Source: Bog-473 sp963807675
GTDB taxonomy: Bacteria > Actinomycetota > Acidimicrobiia > Acidimicrobiales > RAAP-2
Assembly (NCBI GenBank): GCA_963807675.1
Contig: CAWECP010000002.1
Location: forward strand, 124,001-188,000
Reading direction: 5' to 3'
DNA: 64,000 nt
Shown: positions 44,299-52,584 of the stretch, in pieces
Layout of the letters: the number at the start of each line of letters is the position of its first letter
Numbering within the stretch: position 1 is the stretch's first letter
The notes under the pieces: generated by a model
Database searches by the model: none
Seen by the model: only the letters and a program-made list of their open reading frames with translations
What the model was told of the DNA's origin: nothing
Translations under genes and position numbers: made by a program

Positions 44299-45144
44299 GT
44301 GGAGCAGGCGCCCGGCGAGGCCGAGGCGACGGGGACGAAGACGCAACGCTGGCGCCTCCTGCTCGCCTACGACGGGGCGGCTTTCCGGGGGTTCGCGGTG
44401 CAGCCCGAGGTGCCCACGGTGGCCGGTGCTCTTCGGCTGGCGCTCGAGCGCACGGCCCGGTTGGCCGAGCCGCCGGCGATCACCTGCGCCGGTCGCACGG
44501 ACGCCGGCGTGCACGCCCGGGGGCAGGTGGTGCACGTCGACCTTCCTGCGCGGGTGCCCTTCGACGGCCCGGGTTTGGCGCGGGCTTTGAACCGGCAGCT
44601 GGCGCCTGACGTGGTGGTGCGCCGGGCCGATGAGGTGGGCGACGACTTCGACGCCCGTCGTTCGGCCACCGGGCGCTCCTACCGCTACCTGGTCTGGAAC
44701 GCGCCCGACCCCGACCCCTTGCTGGCGCCTCTGTCCTGGCACGTGAGCGACCCGCTCGACCTGGTCTCAATGCGCACGGCGTCCGATGTCCTGTTAGGCC
44801 CGCACGACTTCCGCACCTTCTGCCGGCGCCCGCCGGGGGCCGACGCCGCCGAACCCATCGTGCGGCGGGTGACCCGGGCCCGGTGGTCGGTGAACGAGGG
44901 ACCGGAGGTGGCCGACGCTGAGGGTGGGGAGGGTGGTGCCCGGCTGCTGCGCTTCGACATTGCGGCCAGCTCGTTCTGCCATCAGATGGTGCGCTCGCTG
45001 GTGGCCTCGCTGGTCGACGTGGGCCGGGGCAAGCAGAACGCGGCCGGACTGATGGAGCGTCTGCGGGCGGCGTCCCGGCAGTCCATGCCCGAGCCGGCGC
45101 CGCCCGAGGGGTTGTGCCTGGTGGCAGTGGACTACGAGGGTTAG
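44299..45144 (+). CDS. truA: tRNA pseudouridine synthase A
   Basis: This 281-residue enzyme makes pseudouridine at positions 38-40 of tRNA anticodon stems. The catalytic Asp is in CAGRTDAGVHARGQVVH. LLAYDGAAFRGFAVQP at the start and FDIAASSFCHQMVRSLVASL near the end are diagnostic. The start is GTG 44299 with an ~18-residue N-terminal lead. It lies 12 bases after rplQ and is the last gene of this unit; the next gene is on the opposite strand. Confidence 0.95.
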   Translation: MEQAPGEAEATGTKTQRWRLLLAYDGAAFRGFAVQPEVPTVAGALRLALERTARLAEPPAITCAGRTDAGVHARGQVVHVDLPARVPFDGPGLARALNRQLAPDVVVRRADEVGDDFDARRSATGRSYRYLVWNAPDPDPLLAPLSWHVSDPLDLVSMRTASDVLLGPHDFRTFCRRPPGADAAEPIVRRVTRARWSVNEGPEVADAEGGEGGARLLRFDIAASSFCHQMVRSLVASLVDVGRGKQNAAGLMERLRAASRQSMPEPAPPEGLCLVAVDYEG

Positions 45145-45271
45145 TTCGAGTTGTCTACGCGGGGCTCCGGGCATGCGGTCCTGAGCCCTATGGGGCGAGA
45201 CCCGGGCATCTTGTGCAGAGCTGTATACGTGCGGCCCGGCCTGATCAGTACCGCCGCCCCCCCGAGGCGAC

Positions 45272-47785
45272 TTAATCGGCGTTCAGCGTCGTGACGGCTG
45301 GCGTGCGCGCCGCAATGCGACCTGGCACGGCGCTCAACACGACGGCGAGCGCCAGCGCCACCAGCGAGGCGAGGGCCAGGGACCAGACCGGCACCGCCGG
45401 GGCGGGAACCGCACCGATCTCGTCGGCGAACAGCGTCCAGAGCCAGCGCCCGAGCGCCACGCCGAGCGGCACGCCGACGAAGACACCCACCACCGCCACG
45501 ATGCCCGCCTGCCACAGCACGCTCGCCTGCAGCTGCCCGGGCGTGAAACCGAGCGCCTTCAAAATGGCCAGTTCACGCCGCCGCCGGCGCACCGAGGCGA
45601 CGAGCGTCAGCCCGAGCGCGACGGTGGCGCCGGCCGCCAGCGCCACGGCGAGCAGGAGCGGCGTGAGGCCCATCGAGCGGTAGTTCACGATCTGGGCCGG
45701 GCGCTGCACCGCCAGGACGGTCGCCACGTTGCCACCGCACGTCGGGCTGTTCGCGGGCTCATTGGCCAGCACGGCCGACGCCGTGGCGGCCAGGCGTTGT
45801 GCCGCGCGCTGAGCGGTGGCCGCGTCGCCGTTGTCGGCGCGCAGGAAGACGATGTTGGGCCCGTTGCAGCCGGGATAGCCCTGCGGGCCGAACATCTCGG
45901 TCAGGCGGCCGTTGTCCGCCGGAACCAGCGCGCCAATGCCCATGGACGTGTGCAACCCCTCCGCGATGCCGATGGCCGGCATGGTCGCCACGCCGACGAT
46001 GGTGAGTCGGATCGGCGTGGGGGGCAGCGTCGGTCCGTAGCGCATAGAGATGGTGTCGCCGACGTGCTTGTGCAGCTCGGACAGTGTCGCCGCGCCGAGG
46101 ACGACCTGGTTCTTCCCCGCCAACCCGTGGCCCGACAGGATGGGCGGGGCCACGTCGGCTCCGGGATAGGCCAGGAGTGCCGGCACCTCGACGCCGTCGA
46201 ACTCGAACGTGGTGTACCAGACGCCCGACTCAGCCACCCCGGGCTCGTGGCGCAGGACCGCCTGCACGGTGCTCTGCGGCACCGGCCCGTAGCCGTCGGA
46301 CCCCTGGACCGCCTCGTCCCAGTTCCAGCCGTAGAGGCTCGGGTGCGAGACCAGGGACTGGAGGCTGGCGCCGAACGTCAGCGTGGCCGACACCACCAGC
46401 AATGCAGTGATGGCGCCGACCAGGACCCAGCGGACGGGTGTGGCGTTACGGCTGCGGCCGGCATCGAGCGCGAAGCGCGCCCCGATGGCGGAGCTGGCCG
46501 GCAGGCCGGAGCGACCCAGGGCGTCGGCCACGACGGAGCGTCGCCCGAGTCGCCCGGCGGCGGCCCGGTGGTGGTGAGGGGCGCTCAGCGCGGAGCCGGC
46601 GACGGCAATGGCGGCGAGGACGACGACGAGGGCCAGGCCGCCGAAGGCGAGGACGGTCCAGTCGGCGGCGAACCCCCGGTCGGGGTAGACGGAGCGAGCC
46701 GGACCGATGGGCGACAGCGGGGACAGCGCGACCGCCACGCCGGCGGCGAGCAGGGCACCGAGCACGATGGCGGCGAGCGTGCCGATCAGCCCGTCGCTGG
46801 TCGTCACGGCGGGCGAGGCGCCGAGCGAGCGCATGATCTCGCGTTCGGTGTCGCGGGCCCGGCGCTGGCGGGCCAGCTCCTCGATGGCGATCAGCAACAC
46901 GGTCAGGCCGGCGATACAGCCGAAGGCGCCGAGCGCCAGCGCCTCGGGCCGGATGGACTCGTCCGCCTTCTGCGTCGTTTGCGACGAGACCGCGAAGTCG
47001 GTGAAGTACCGCTCGGTCGAATTCCATTCCCGCTCGAGCTGAGGGACGCCTGCCACGCCGTCGTCGAGCTGGACACCGAAGTACGCCAGCTGTGACCCGG
47101 TTTGGTGGGCGCGGGTCAGTGCCGGCGTGGCAATGACGTACGTGGGGAACTGCTCGATCTGGTCCTGGACCACGTTGCGGTTGAGCTCGCCGATGCCCAC
47201 GACGGTGACGGGGTAGCGCAGCGGGGGTGCGGACGCCCGCGCCGGGGCCAGGGAAAGGACGAAGGACTGGTCGACGTGCAGCCCGAGCACCTGCGCCGCC
47301 GTCTCGGTCATCATGACCTCGTGCGGATCGTCGGGGTTGGCGCGGCGGCCCTCGGTGACGGTCAACTGGTCCTGGTCGAACAGGAGCCCGTCGACACTAC
47401 CCACGAGGACCACGGAGCCCCCGTTGTCGGAGAAGGTGCGCGATCCGACGGTGAAGTTCGCTCCCATGGCCACATAGCTCTCGACGTGACGCACGTGGGG
47501 GAAGCGGGCGATGGCCTCGGTCAGCTGCCGGTCTTTGGCCAGGTCGATGGCGCCGCCGCCCGCCGGCTCGATCGTCACGTCCGATGGATTGGTCGAGGCC
47601 AGGAAGACGGAGAAGGACGAGGCCGTGCGCCGGGCCGCCGCCACCGACCCCAGGGCGAGGCCGCCCCCGAGCCCCACGACCAGGACGAGCGCGACGTAGC
47701 CGCCGGCCCAGCGCCGCCACGACGTAGACAGCCGGTACCAGCCGGTCCTCAGCACGGTCGCCGCACCATGGTTGGAGCCTGGCAA
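45272..47785 (-). CDS. FtsX-like ABC-transporter permease (MacB/LolC type)
   Basis: This 837-residue protein has the two-module FtsX/MacB architecture: an N-terminal helix (YVALVLVVGLGGGLALGSV), a large outer domain, three central helices (about 290-400), another helix (WVLVGAITALLVVSATL), a second outer domain and three C-terminal helices. The cytoplasmic motif RRRRELAILKALGFTPGQL is typical. The start is TTG 47785 or, more likely, GTG 47755. No ATPase gene is adjacent. It lies on the opposite strand between truA and rplM, genes usually next to each other, which suggests insertion. The export or lipoprotein-handling role is unknown. The 127-base gap to truA holds nothing recognised. Confidence 0.82.
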   Translation of the reverse strand: MPGSNHGAATVLRTGWYRLSTSWRRWAGGYVALVLVVGLGGGLALGSVAAARRTASSFSVFLASTNPSDVTIEPAGGGAIDLAKDRQLTEAIARFPHVRHVESYVAMGANFTVGSRTFSDNGGSVVLVGSVDGLLFDQDQLTVTEGRRANPDDPHEVMMTETAAQVLGLHVDQSFVLSLAPARASAPPLRYPVTVVGIGELNRNVVQDQIEQFPTYVIATPALTRAHQTGSQLAYFGVQLDDGVAGVPQLEREWNSTERYFTDFAVSSQTTQKADESIRPEALALGAFGCIAGLTVLLIAIEELARQRRARDTEREIMRSLGASPAVTTSDGLIGTLAAIVLGALLAAGVAVALSPLSPIGPARSVYPDRGFAADWTVLAFGGLALVVVLAAIAVAGSALSAPHHHRAAAGRLGRRSVVADALGRSGLPASSAIGARFALDAGRSRNATPVRWVLVGAITALLVVSATLTFGASLQSLVSHPSLYGWNWDEAVQGSDGYGPVPQSTVQAVLRHEPGVAESGVWYTTFEFDGVEVPALLAYPGADVAPPILSGHGLAGKNQVVLGAATLSELHKHVGDTISMRYGPTLPPTPIRLTIVGVATMPAIGIAEGLHTSMGIGALVPADNGRLTEMFGPQGYPGCNGPNIVFLRADNGDAATAQRAAQRLAATASAVLANEPANSPTCGGNVATVLAVQRPAQIVNYRSMGLTPLLLAVALAAGATVALGLTLVASVRRRRRELAILKALGFTPGQLQASVLWQAGIVAVVGVFVGVPLGVALGRWLWTLFADEIGAVPAPAVPVWSLALASLVALALAVVLSAVPGRIAARTPAVTTLNAD

Positions 47786-47847
47786 CCATCCCGGGGTGGG
47801 TCAATGTGGTCAGCACGTCGTGGCGCCGGGTAGTACCACTACGGGCG

Positions 47848-47896
47848 GGGAGGGGTCCGGCCGCCGGGAGGGGTCCGGCCGCCGGGAGGGGTCCGG
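47848..47896. repeat. three tandem copies of an 18-bp GC-rich unit
   Basis: GGGAGGGGTCCGG occurs at 47848-47860, 47866-47878 and 47884-47896, with CCGCC between copies, giving an exact 18-base period. It lies in the gap between the start of the FtsX-like gene and the rplM promoter. It could form alternate hairpins or be a slippage product. No coding role is seen. Confidence 0.7.
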
Positions 47897-47948
47897 CGGA
47901 AAAGGGGCGGTGGCGTGGCCGAAGGACGGGCAAAGCGGTGGCGGCGGC

Positions 47949-47977
47949 TTGCTGGGGGTGCTTTTTGGCCCTAAGCT
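47949..47977 (+). promoter_or_regulatory. sigma-A-type promoter of rplM-rpsI
   Basis: TTGCTG (47949-47954), a 17-base spacer and TAAGCT (47972-47977) give a good vegetative promoter. Transcription would start near 47984, ~60 bases before rplM. It restores expression of rplM after the opposite-strand permease separates it from truA. Confidence 0.65.
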
Positions 47978-48045
47978 GGCACGTCGCCTGAGCACGCCCT
48001 AGTGGGGCCGTGCTCTCCACCACGCAGACGCGAAAGATCGGTCCT

Positions 48046-48495
48046 GTGCGCACATTTTCACCCAAGGTCCCCGAGATCCAGAGAACCTGGTACGTCGTCG
48101 ACGCCGACGGCCTCGTCCTCGGGCGCCTGGCCTCGGCGGTGGCCGTCATCCTGCGGGGCAAGCATCGGCCCTATTTCGCGCCGCACGTCGATACGGGTGA
48201 CCACGTGATTGTGGTCAACGCCGACAAGGTGGTGCTGACCGCCGGCAAGGCCGAGGCCAAGCAGGCCTACCACCACAGCGGCTACCCGGGCGGCCTGCGG
48301 TCGACCAGCTACGCCGAGCTGCTCGAGCGCCAGCCGGCCGAGCTGGTGCGCCGGGCCGTGCGCGGCATGCTGCCCAAGAACACGCTGGGACGCCAGCAGC
48401 TCTCCAAGCTGCAGGTCTACGCCGGCCCCGAGCACCCCCACTCCGCCCAGAAGCCCGAGCCGCTCGACCTGCCCGAGGCCCGGCGAGCCGGCTGA
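48046..48495 (+). CDS. rplM: 50S ribosomal protein L13
   Basis: This 149-residue L13 is needed early in 50S assembly. WYVVDADGLVLGRLASAVA, LRGKHRPYFAPHVDTGDHV and VRGMLPKNTLGRQQLSKLQV are diagnostic. GTG 48046 gives MRTFSPKVPEIQ, the usual L13 start; earlier in-frame codons from 48010 add residues not typical of the family. It is transcribed with rpsI, 22 bases downstream. Confidence 0.96.
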   Translation: MRTFSPKVPEIQRTWYVVDADGLVLGRLASAVAVILRGKHRPYFAPHVDTGDHVIVVNADKVVLTAGKAEAKQAYHHSGYPGGLRSTSYAELLERQPAELVRRAVRGMLPKNTLGRQQLSKLQVYAGPEHPHSAQKPEPLDLPEARRAG

Positions 48496-48517
48496 ACCAG
48501 GACGTCAGGAAGGACAC

Positions 48518-48910
48518 ATGCCCGTACCACTGAGCCAGACGACAGGACGCCGCAAGCAGGCGGTGGCCCGCGTCCGCTTCCGCCCCGGCCAGGGCGCCAT
48601 CACGATCAACAAGCAGCCCTTCGACAAGTACTTCACCTCGGCCACGCACCGCATGATGGCGACCGAGCCGCTCCGGGTGACCAACACCGCAGAGTCCTAC
48701 GACATCGACGCCACCATCGACGGCGGCGGGATCGCGGGACAGGCGGGTGCGCTGCGCCTGGGCATAGCCCGCAGCCTGTGCGCCGTCGACCCCGAGCTGC
48801 GTGGATCGCTCAAGCGCTCCGGCCTGCTCACCCGTGACGCCCGCGAGAAGGAGTCGAAGAAGTACGGCCTGAAGAAGGCCCGCAAGGCGCCGCAGTACTC
48901 CAAGCGGTAG
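48518..48910 (+). CDS. rpsI: 30S ribosomal protein S9
   Basis: This 130-residue S9 reaches with its C-terminal tail toward P-site tRNA. TTGRRKQAVARVRFRPGQGA, GGGIAGQAGALRLGIARSL and the basic end RKAPQYSKR are diagnostic. Length is normal. The ATG follows AGGACGTCAGGAAGGAC. glmM starts 13 bases after the stop. Confidence 0.97.
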   Translation: MPVPLSQTTGRRKQAVARVRFRPGQGAITINKQPFDKYFTSATHRMMATEPLRVTNTAESYDIDATIDGGGIAGQAGALRLGIARSLCAVDPELRGSLKRSGLLTRDAREKESKKYGLKKARKAPQYSKR

Positions 48911-48923
48911 GACGCGTCGCTTC

Positions 48924-50297
48924 GTGGCGCCGGCACGTTTCGGCACCGATGGCGTGCGCGGGGTGGCGAACGAGAGCCTGACCGCCGAGCTGGCGCTCGC
49001 CCTGGGGCGGGCCACGGCCCGCATACTGCCCGCACCCGCCTTCGTGGTCGGTCGCGACACGCGCCGGTCGGGCCCCCTCCTGCAGGCGGCCTTCTCGGCC
49101 GGCCTGGCCACCGAGGGCGCGGACGTCGTCGACCTGGGCGTGCTGCCCACGCCCGGCGTGGCGGCGGTGGCGGCGGCGCGGGGGAGGCCTGGTGTGGTCA
49201 TCTCGGCATCGCACAACCCGTTCGCCGACAACGGGATCAAGCTGTTCAGCCAATTCGGAACCAAGTTGCCGGCCGACGTCGAGGCCGAAATAGAGCGCGA
49301 GCTGGAGTCGGTGCTGGCCGACCCGGACCGGCCGCCGCGCCGGCCCACCGGGCACGGGGTGGGCACCATGTCCGACGACGCCGCGGCGGCGGTCGAGCTG
49401 TACCGGGCCAGCCTGGTGGCCGCGTCGGAGGGCGGGCGACTCGACGGAATGAAGGTGGTGGTGGACTGCGCGAACGGCGCCGCGTGGGAGGTGGCGCCAC
49501 TGGTGCTGGCCGAGCTGGGCGCCGACGTGGTGGCGCTGCACGCCTCGCCCGACGGTTCGAACATCAACGACAAGTGCGGGTCGACCGACCCGGCGCAGCT
49601 GGTGGCCGCGGTGGTCGAGCAGGGAGCCGACGTGGGGCTGGCGCTCGACGGCGACGCCGACCGGGTGATCGCGGTCGACCACACCGGGACGGTGGTGGAC
49701 GGCGACGTCCTGCTGGCGCTGTTCGCGCTCGACCTGGCGCAGCGGGAGCGGCTGAACGCCAACACGGTGGTGGTGACCGTCATGACCAACCTGGGGTTCC
49801 GGCTGGCCATGGAGGCGCGCGGCATCACGGTGCTCGAGACGGACGTGGGCGACCGCCACGTGCTGGCCGCGCTCGACGCCGACGGCCTCAGCCTGGGCGG
49901 TGAGCAGTCGGGCCACATCATCTTCCGGGCGCTGTCGACGACGGGCGACGGCCTGCTGACCGGCCTGACGCTGGCCGACCTCATGCGACGCTCGGGCCGC
50001 TCGCTGGCCGAGCTGTCGAGCGGGTTGGTCGAGCGGGTGCCGCAACGGCTGGTGAACGTGCCCATCCCCCAGCCCGAGCGGCTGGCCGACTCCCTCGAGG
50101 TGTGGGACGCCGTGACCAAGATGGAGGCCGAGCTGGGCCACGACGGGCGGGTCCTCCTGCGCCCGTCGGGCACGGAGCCGGTCGTGCGCGTCATGGTCGA
50201 GGCGCGTGACGAGGCGCAGGCCAACGCCGTGGCGGCGGCGCTGGCCGGAGTGGTCGAAGCCGCCCTGGGCCAGGTCGAGCCGCAAAGCCAGGGGTAG
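48924..50297 (+). CDS. glmM: phosphoglucosamine mutase
   Basis: This 457-residue enzyme converts glucosamine-6-phosphate to glucosamine-1-phosphate for UDP-GlcNAc and peptidoglycan. FGTDGVRGVANESLT opens the protein. The phosphorylated Ser96 lies in VVISASHNPF, the metal loop is DGDADRVIAVDH, and the sugar loop is GGEQSGHIIF. The phosphate-binding RPSGTEPVVRVMVEA is near the end. The start is GTG. The order rplM-rpsI-glmM-glmS is common in actinobacteria. Confidence 0.97.
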   Translation: MAPARFGTDGVRGVANESLTAELALALGRATARILPAPAFVVGRDTRRSGPLLQAAFSAGLATEGADVVDLGVLPTPGVAAVAAARGRPGVVISASHNPFADNGIKLFSQFGTKLPADVEAEIERELESVLADPDRPPRRPTGHGVGTMSDDAAAAVELYRASLVAASEGGRLDGMKVVVDCANGAAWEVAPLVLAELGADVVALHASPDGSNINDKCGSTDPAQLVAAVVEQGADVGLALDGDADRVIAVDHTGTVVDGDVLLALFALDLAQRERLNANTVVVTVMTNLGFRLAMEARGITVLETDVGDRHVLAALDADGLSLGGEQSGHIIFRALSTTGDGLLTGLTLADLMRRSGRSLAELSSGLVERVPQRLVNVPIPQPERLADSLEVWDAVTKMEAELGHDGRVLLRPSGTEPVVRVMVEARDEAQANAVAAALAGVVEAALGQVEPQSQG

Positions 50298-50299
50298 AT

Positions 50300-50316
50300 C
50301 CCCAGGTAGTCTGGGG
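50300..50316 (+). promoter_or_regulatory. inverted repeat containing a putative glmS -10 element
   Basis: CCCCAG (50300-50305) and CTGGGG (50311-50316) are a perfect inverted repeat around GTAGT. TAGTCT (50307-50312) inside it lies eight bases before the glmS ATG with no Shine-Dalgarno sequence, fitting a leaderless transcript. The repeat may be an operator controlling glmS separately from glmM. No glmS ribozyme is seen; the 23-base gap is too short. Confidence 0.4.
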
Positions 50317-50320
50317 TCTC

Positions 50321-52171
50321 ATGTGCGGCATCATCGGTGTCACCGGCGAGGACGACGCCGCCCCCCTGCTACTTGGCGCGTTGCACCAGCTCGAATACCG
50401 GGGCTACGACTCGGCCGGCATCGCCATGGTGGTCGACGGCGCCATTTGGCGGGCCCGGGCGGCCGGCGGCACGACCTCGGTGGCCCGGCTCGGCGAGCTG
50501 ACCCGCTTCGCGCCCCAGGGTCACGCGGCCGCCATCGGCCACACGCGTTGGGCCACCCACGGCCACCCGGACGAGTCGAACGCGCACCCGCACCTCGACT
50601 GCACGGGTCGGGTAGCCATCATCCACAACGGCATTATCGAGAACCACACCGCGCTGCGGGCGGAGCTGGTGGCGGCGGGCCACGTTCTGACGTCGGACAC
50701 CGACACCGAGGTGATGGCGCATCTGATTGAGGCGGAACTGGCGGGCGGGGGGGCCGGGGTGACGCTGGAGGCCGCCGTCCGCTCCATGTTGCGGCGGGTG
50801 CGGGGCGCCTTCTCCATCGCGGTGATCACGGCCGACGAGCCGGACGTCATTGTGGCGGCCCGGCGCCTGACGCCTCTGGTGCTCGGGCTCGAGGACGGCA
50901 TGGCGCTGCTGGCGTCGGACATCCCGGCGTTGATCGGGCACACACGCACCGTGTTCGCGCTGGCCGACGACGAGGTGGCCGTGCTGCGGCCTGGCCGCAT
51001 TGAGGTGACGACGCTCGACGGCACGCCCGTGCAGCCCGAGCAGCTCAGCATCACGTGGGACCTCGAAGCGGCGCAGAAGGGCGGCTTCGAGGACTACATG
51101 TCCAAGGAGATGGACGAGCAGCCGCGGGCGGTGGCCGACACACTGCTGGACCGGCGTGGGCCCGGGGGCGAGCTGGTCCTCGACGAGATGCGCCTCGGGG
51201 CGGACGAGCTGCGCGGCATCGACAAGGTCTTCATTGTGGCCTGCGGGTCGAGCTACCACTCGGCCCTGGTGGCCAAGTACGCCATTGAGCACTGGGTCAA
51301 GTTGCCCACGGAGGTCGACATCGCGAGCGAGTTCCGCTACCGGGACCCGGTGTTGAACGAGCGCACGCTGTGCGTGGGGGTCTCCCAGTCGGGCGAGACG
51401 CTCGACACGTCGGAGGCCATGCGGGAGGCCGCCCGCCTGGGGGCCAAGGTGCTGGTCGTCTCCAACGTGGTCGACTCGTCCATGGCCCGGGCGGCCGACG
51501 GGGTGCTCTACACCCGGGCCGGTCCCGAAATCGGTGTGGCCTCGACCAAGTGTCACCTGGCCCAGATCGTGGCCCTGGAGGTGCTCGGTCTCTACCTGGC
51601 CCAGATCATGGGGACCCTCCCGCCCGAGCAGATCGACGCGACGCTCACCGCCATGGAGGCGCTGCCGGACCTGGTGGCCGAGACGCTGAGCCGGGCGGCG
51701 GCCGTCGACGAGCTGGCGGAGAAGTTGACCGACGCCCGGGACTTCTTCTACCTCGGGCGCCACGTCGGCCACCCCATTGCGCTGGAGGGCGCGCTCAAAC
51801 TGAAGGAGCTGGCCTACCTGCGCGCCGAGGGCTACCCGGCGGGCGAGCTGAAGCACGGGCCCATCGCGCTGATAGAGCCGGGCACCGTGGTGGTGGGGAT
51901 CGCCACCCGCAACCCGCTCTGGGAGAAGATGCTTTCGAACATCGCCGAGGTGCACAGCCGCGGCGCCACCGTGGTGCTGGTGGCCGACGACGGGGACGAC
52001 GAGTCGGCCGCCGTGGCCGACCACGTGCTGTGGGTGCCCCCGACCTCGCCGCTGTTGTCGCCCGTGGTGGGCGTGGTGCCGCTGCAGCTCCTGGCCTACC
52101 GGCTGGCCCGGCTGCACGGGCACGACCCGGACCGCCCGCGCAACCTGGCCAAGACGGTGACGGTCGAGTGA
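50321..52171 (+). CDS. glmS: glutamine-fructose-6-phosphate aminotransferase (isomerizing)
   Basis: This 616-residue enzyme makes glucosamine-6-phosphate from fructose-6-phosphate and glutamine. After Met removal Cys1 of MCGIIGVTGEDD is the glutaminase nucleophile. The N-terminal domain has HTRWATHGHPDESNAHPH. Two SIS domains bind sugar (ACGSSYHSALVAKY, GVSQSGETLDTSEAMREA), and the ending RPRNLAKTVTVE is invariant. It acts directly before GlmM in the pathway and lies 23 bases downstream of glmM. The stop overlaps acpS by four bases. Confidence 0.97.
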   Translation: MCGIIGVTGEDDAAPLLLGALHQLEYRGYDSAGIAMVVDGAIWRARAAGGTTSVARLGELTRFAPQGHAAAIGHTRWATHGHPDESNAHPHLDCTGRVAIIHNGIIENHTALRAELVAAGHVLTSDTDTEVMAHLIEAELAGGGAGVTLEAAVRSMLRRVRGAFSIAVITADEPDVIVAARRLTPLVLGLEDGMALLASDIPALIGHTRTVFALADDEVAVLRPGRIEVTTLDGTPVQPEQLSITWDLEAAQKGGFEDYMSKEMDEQPRAVADTLLDRRGPGGELVLDEMRLGADELRGIDKVFIVACGSSYHSALVAKYAIEHWVKLPTEVDIASEFRYRDPVLNERTLCVGVSQSGETLDTSEAMREAARLGAKVLVVSNVVDSSMARAADGVLYTRAGPEIGVASTKCHLAQIVALEVLGLYLAQIMGTLPPEQIDATLTAMEALPDLVAETLSRAAAVDELAEKLTDARDFFYLGRHVGHPIALEGALKLKELAYLRAEGYPAGELKHGPIALIEPGTVVVGIATRNPLWEKMLSNIAEVHSRGATVVLVADDGDDESAAVADHVLWVPPTSPLLSPVVGVVPLQLLAYRLARLHGHDPDRPRNLAKTVTVE

Positions 52172-52584
52172 GCCCCATCGTCGGGGTGGGGGTGGACGCG
52201 GTCGACGTGGCCCGCTTCCGTCGCCTGCTGGACCGGCGGCCCCGCTTCGCGGCCCGGTGCTTCACCGAGACCGAGCAGTCGGACGCCGGTGGCTCCGCCC
52301 AGTCCTTGGCGGCGCGCTTTGCCGCCAAGGAGGCGGTGATGAAGGCGCTGGGCACCGGCATCGGCGCCTTCGCCCTGACCGACGTCGAGGTGTGCCGCAC
52401 CAGCGGGACGGGCGCCGCCCGTCACGCGCCCTACGTCGTGCTGCACGGGGTCGCGGCGGAGCTGGCCGGGGCCCAGGGGGCGGGCAGCTTCCACCTCTCG
52501 CTGACCCACACCGACGGCGTCGCCATCGCCTTCGTGGTGGCCGAGCAGACGTCGCTGTCGTCGCCGACGTGCGCGCCGTCCTGA
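52168..52584 (+). CDS. acpS: holo-[acyl-carrier-protein] synthase
   Basis: This 138-residue phosphopantetheinyl transferase activates acyl carrier protein. VGVGVDAVDVARFRRLL contains the metal-binding Asp, and SLAARFAAKEAVMKALG contains the metal Glu and catalytic Lys. FHLSLTHTDGVAIAFVVAEQ is the family C-terminal motif. The GTG start overlaps the glmS stop, and the end overlaps nnr by 16 bases. The order glmS-acpS-nnr-alr is typical of actinobacteria. Confidence 0.92.
   Translation: MSPIVGVGVDAVDVARFRRLLDRRPRFAARCFTETEQSDAGGSAQSLAARFAAKEAVMKALGTGIGAFALTDVEVCRTSGTGAARHAPYVVLHGVAAELAGAQGAGSFHLSLTHTDGVAIAFVVAEQTSLSSPTCAPS

Noticed and set aside
47848..47896. The 18-bp repeats as a CRISPR array
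   Set aside because: Spacers are only five identical bases (CCGCC) and no cas gene is present; it is a simple tandem repeat.
50298..50320. A glmS ribozyme upstream of glmS
   Set aside because: The gap after glmM is 23 bases, far too short for the ribozyme core.
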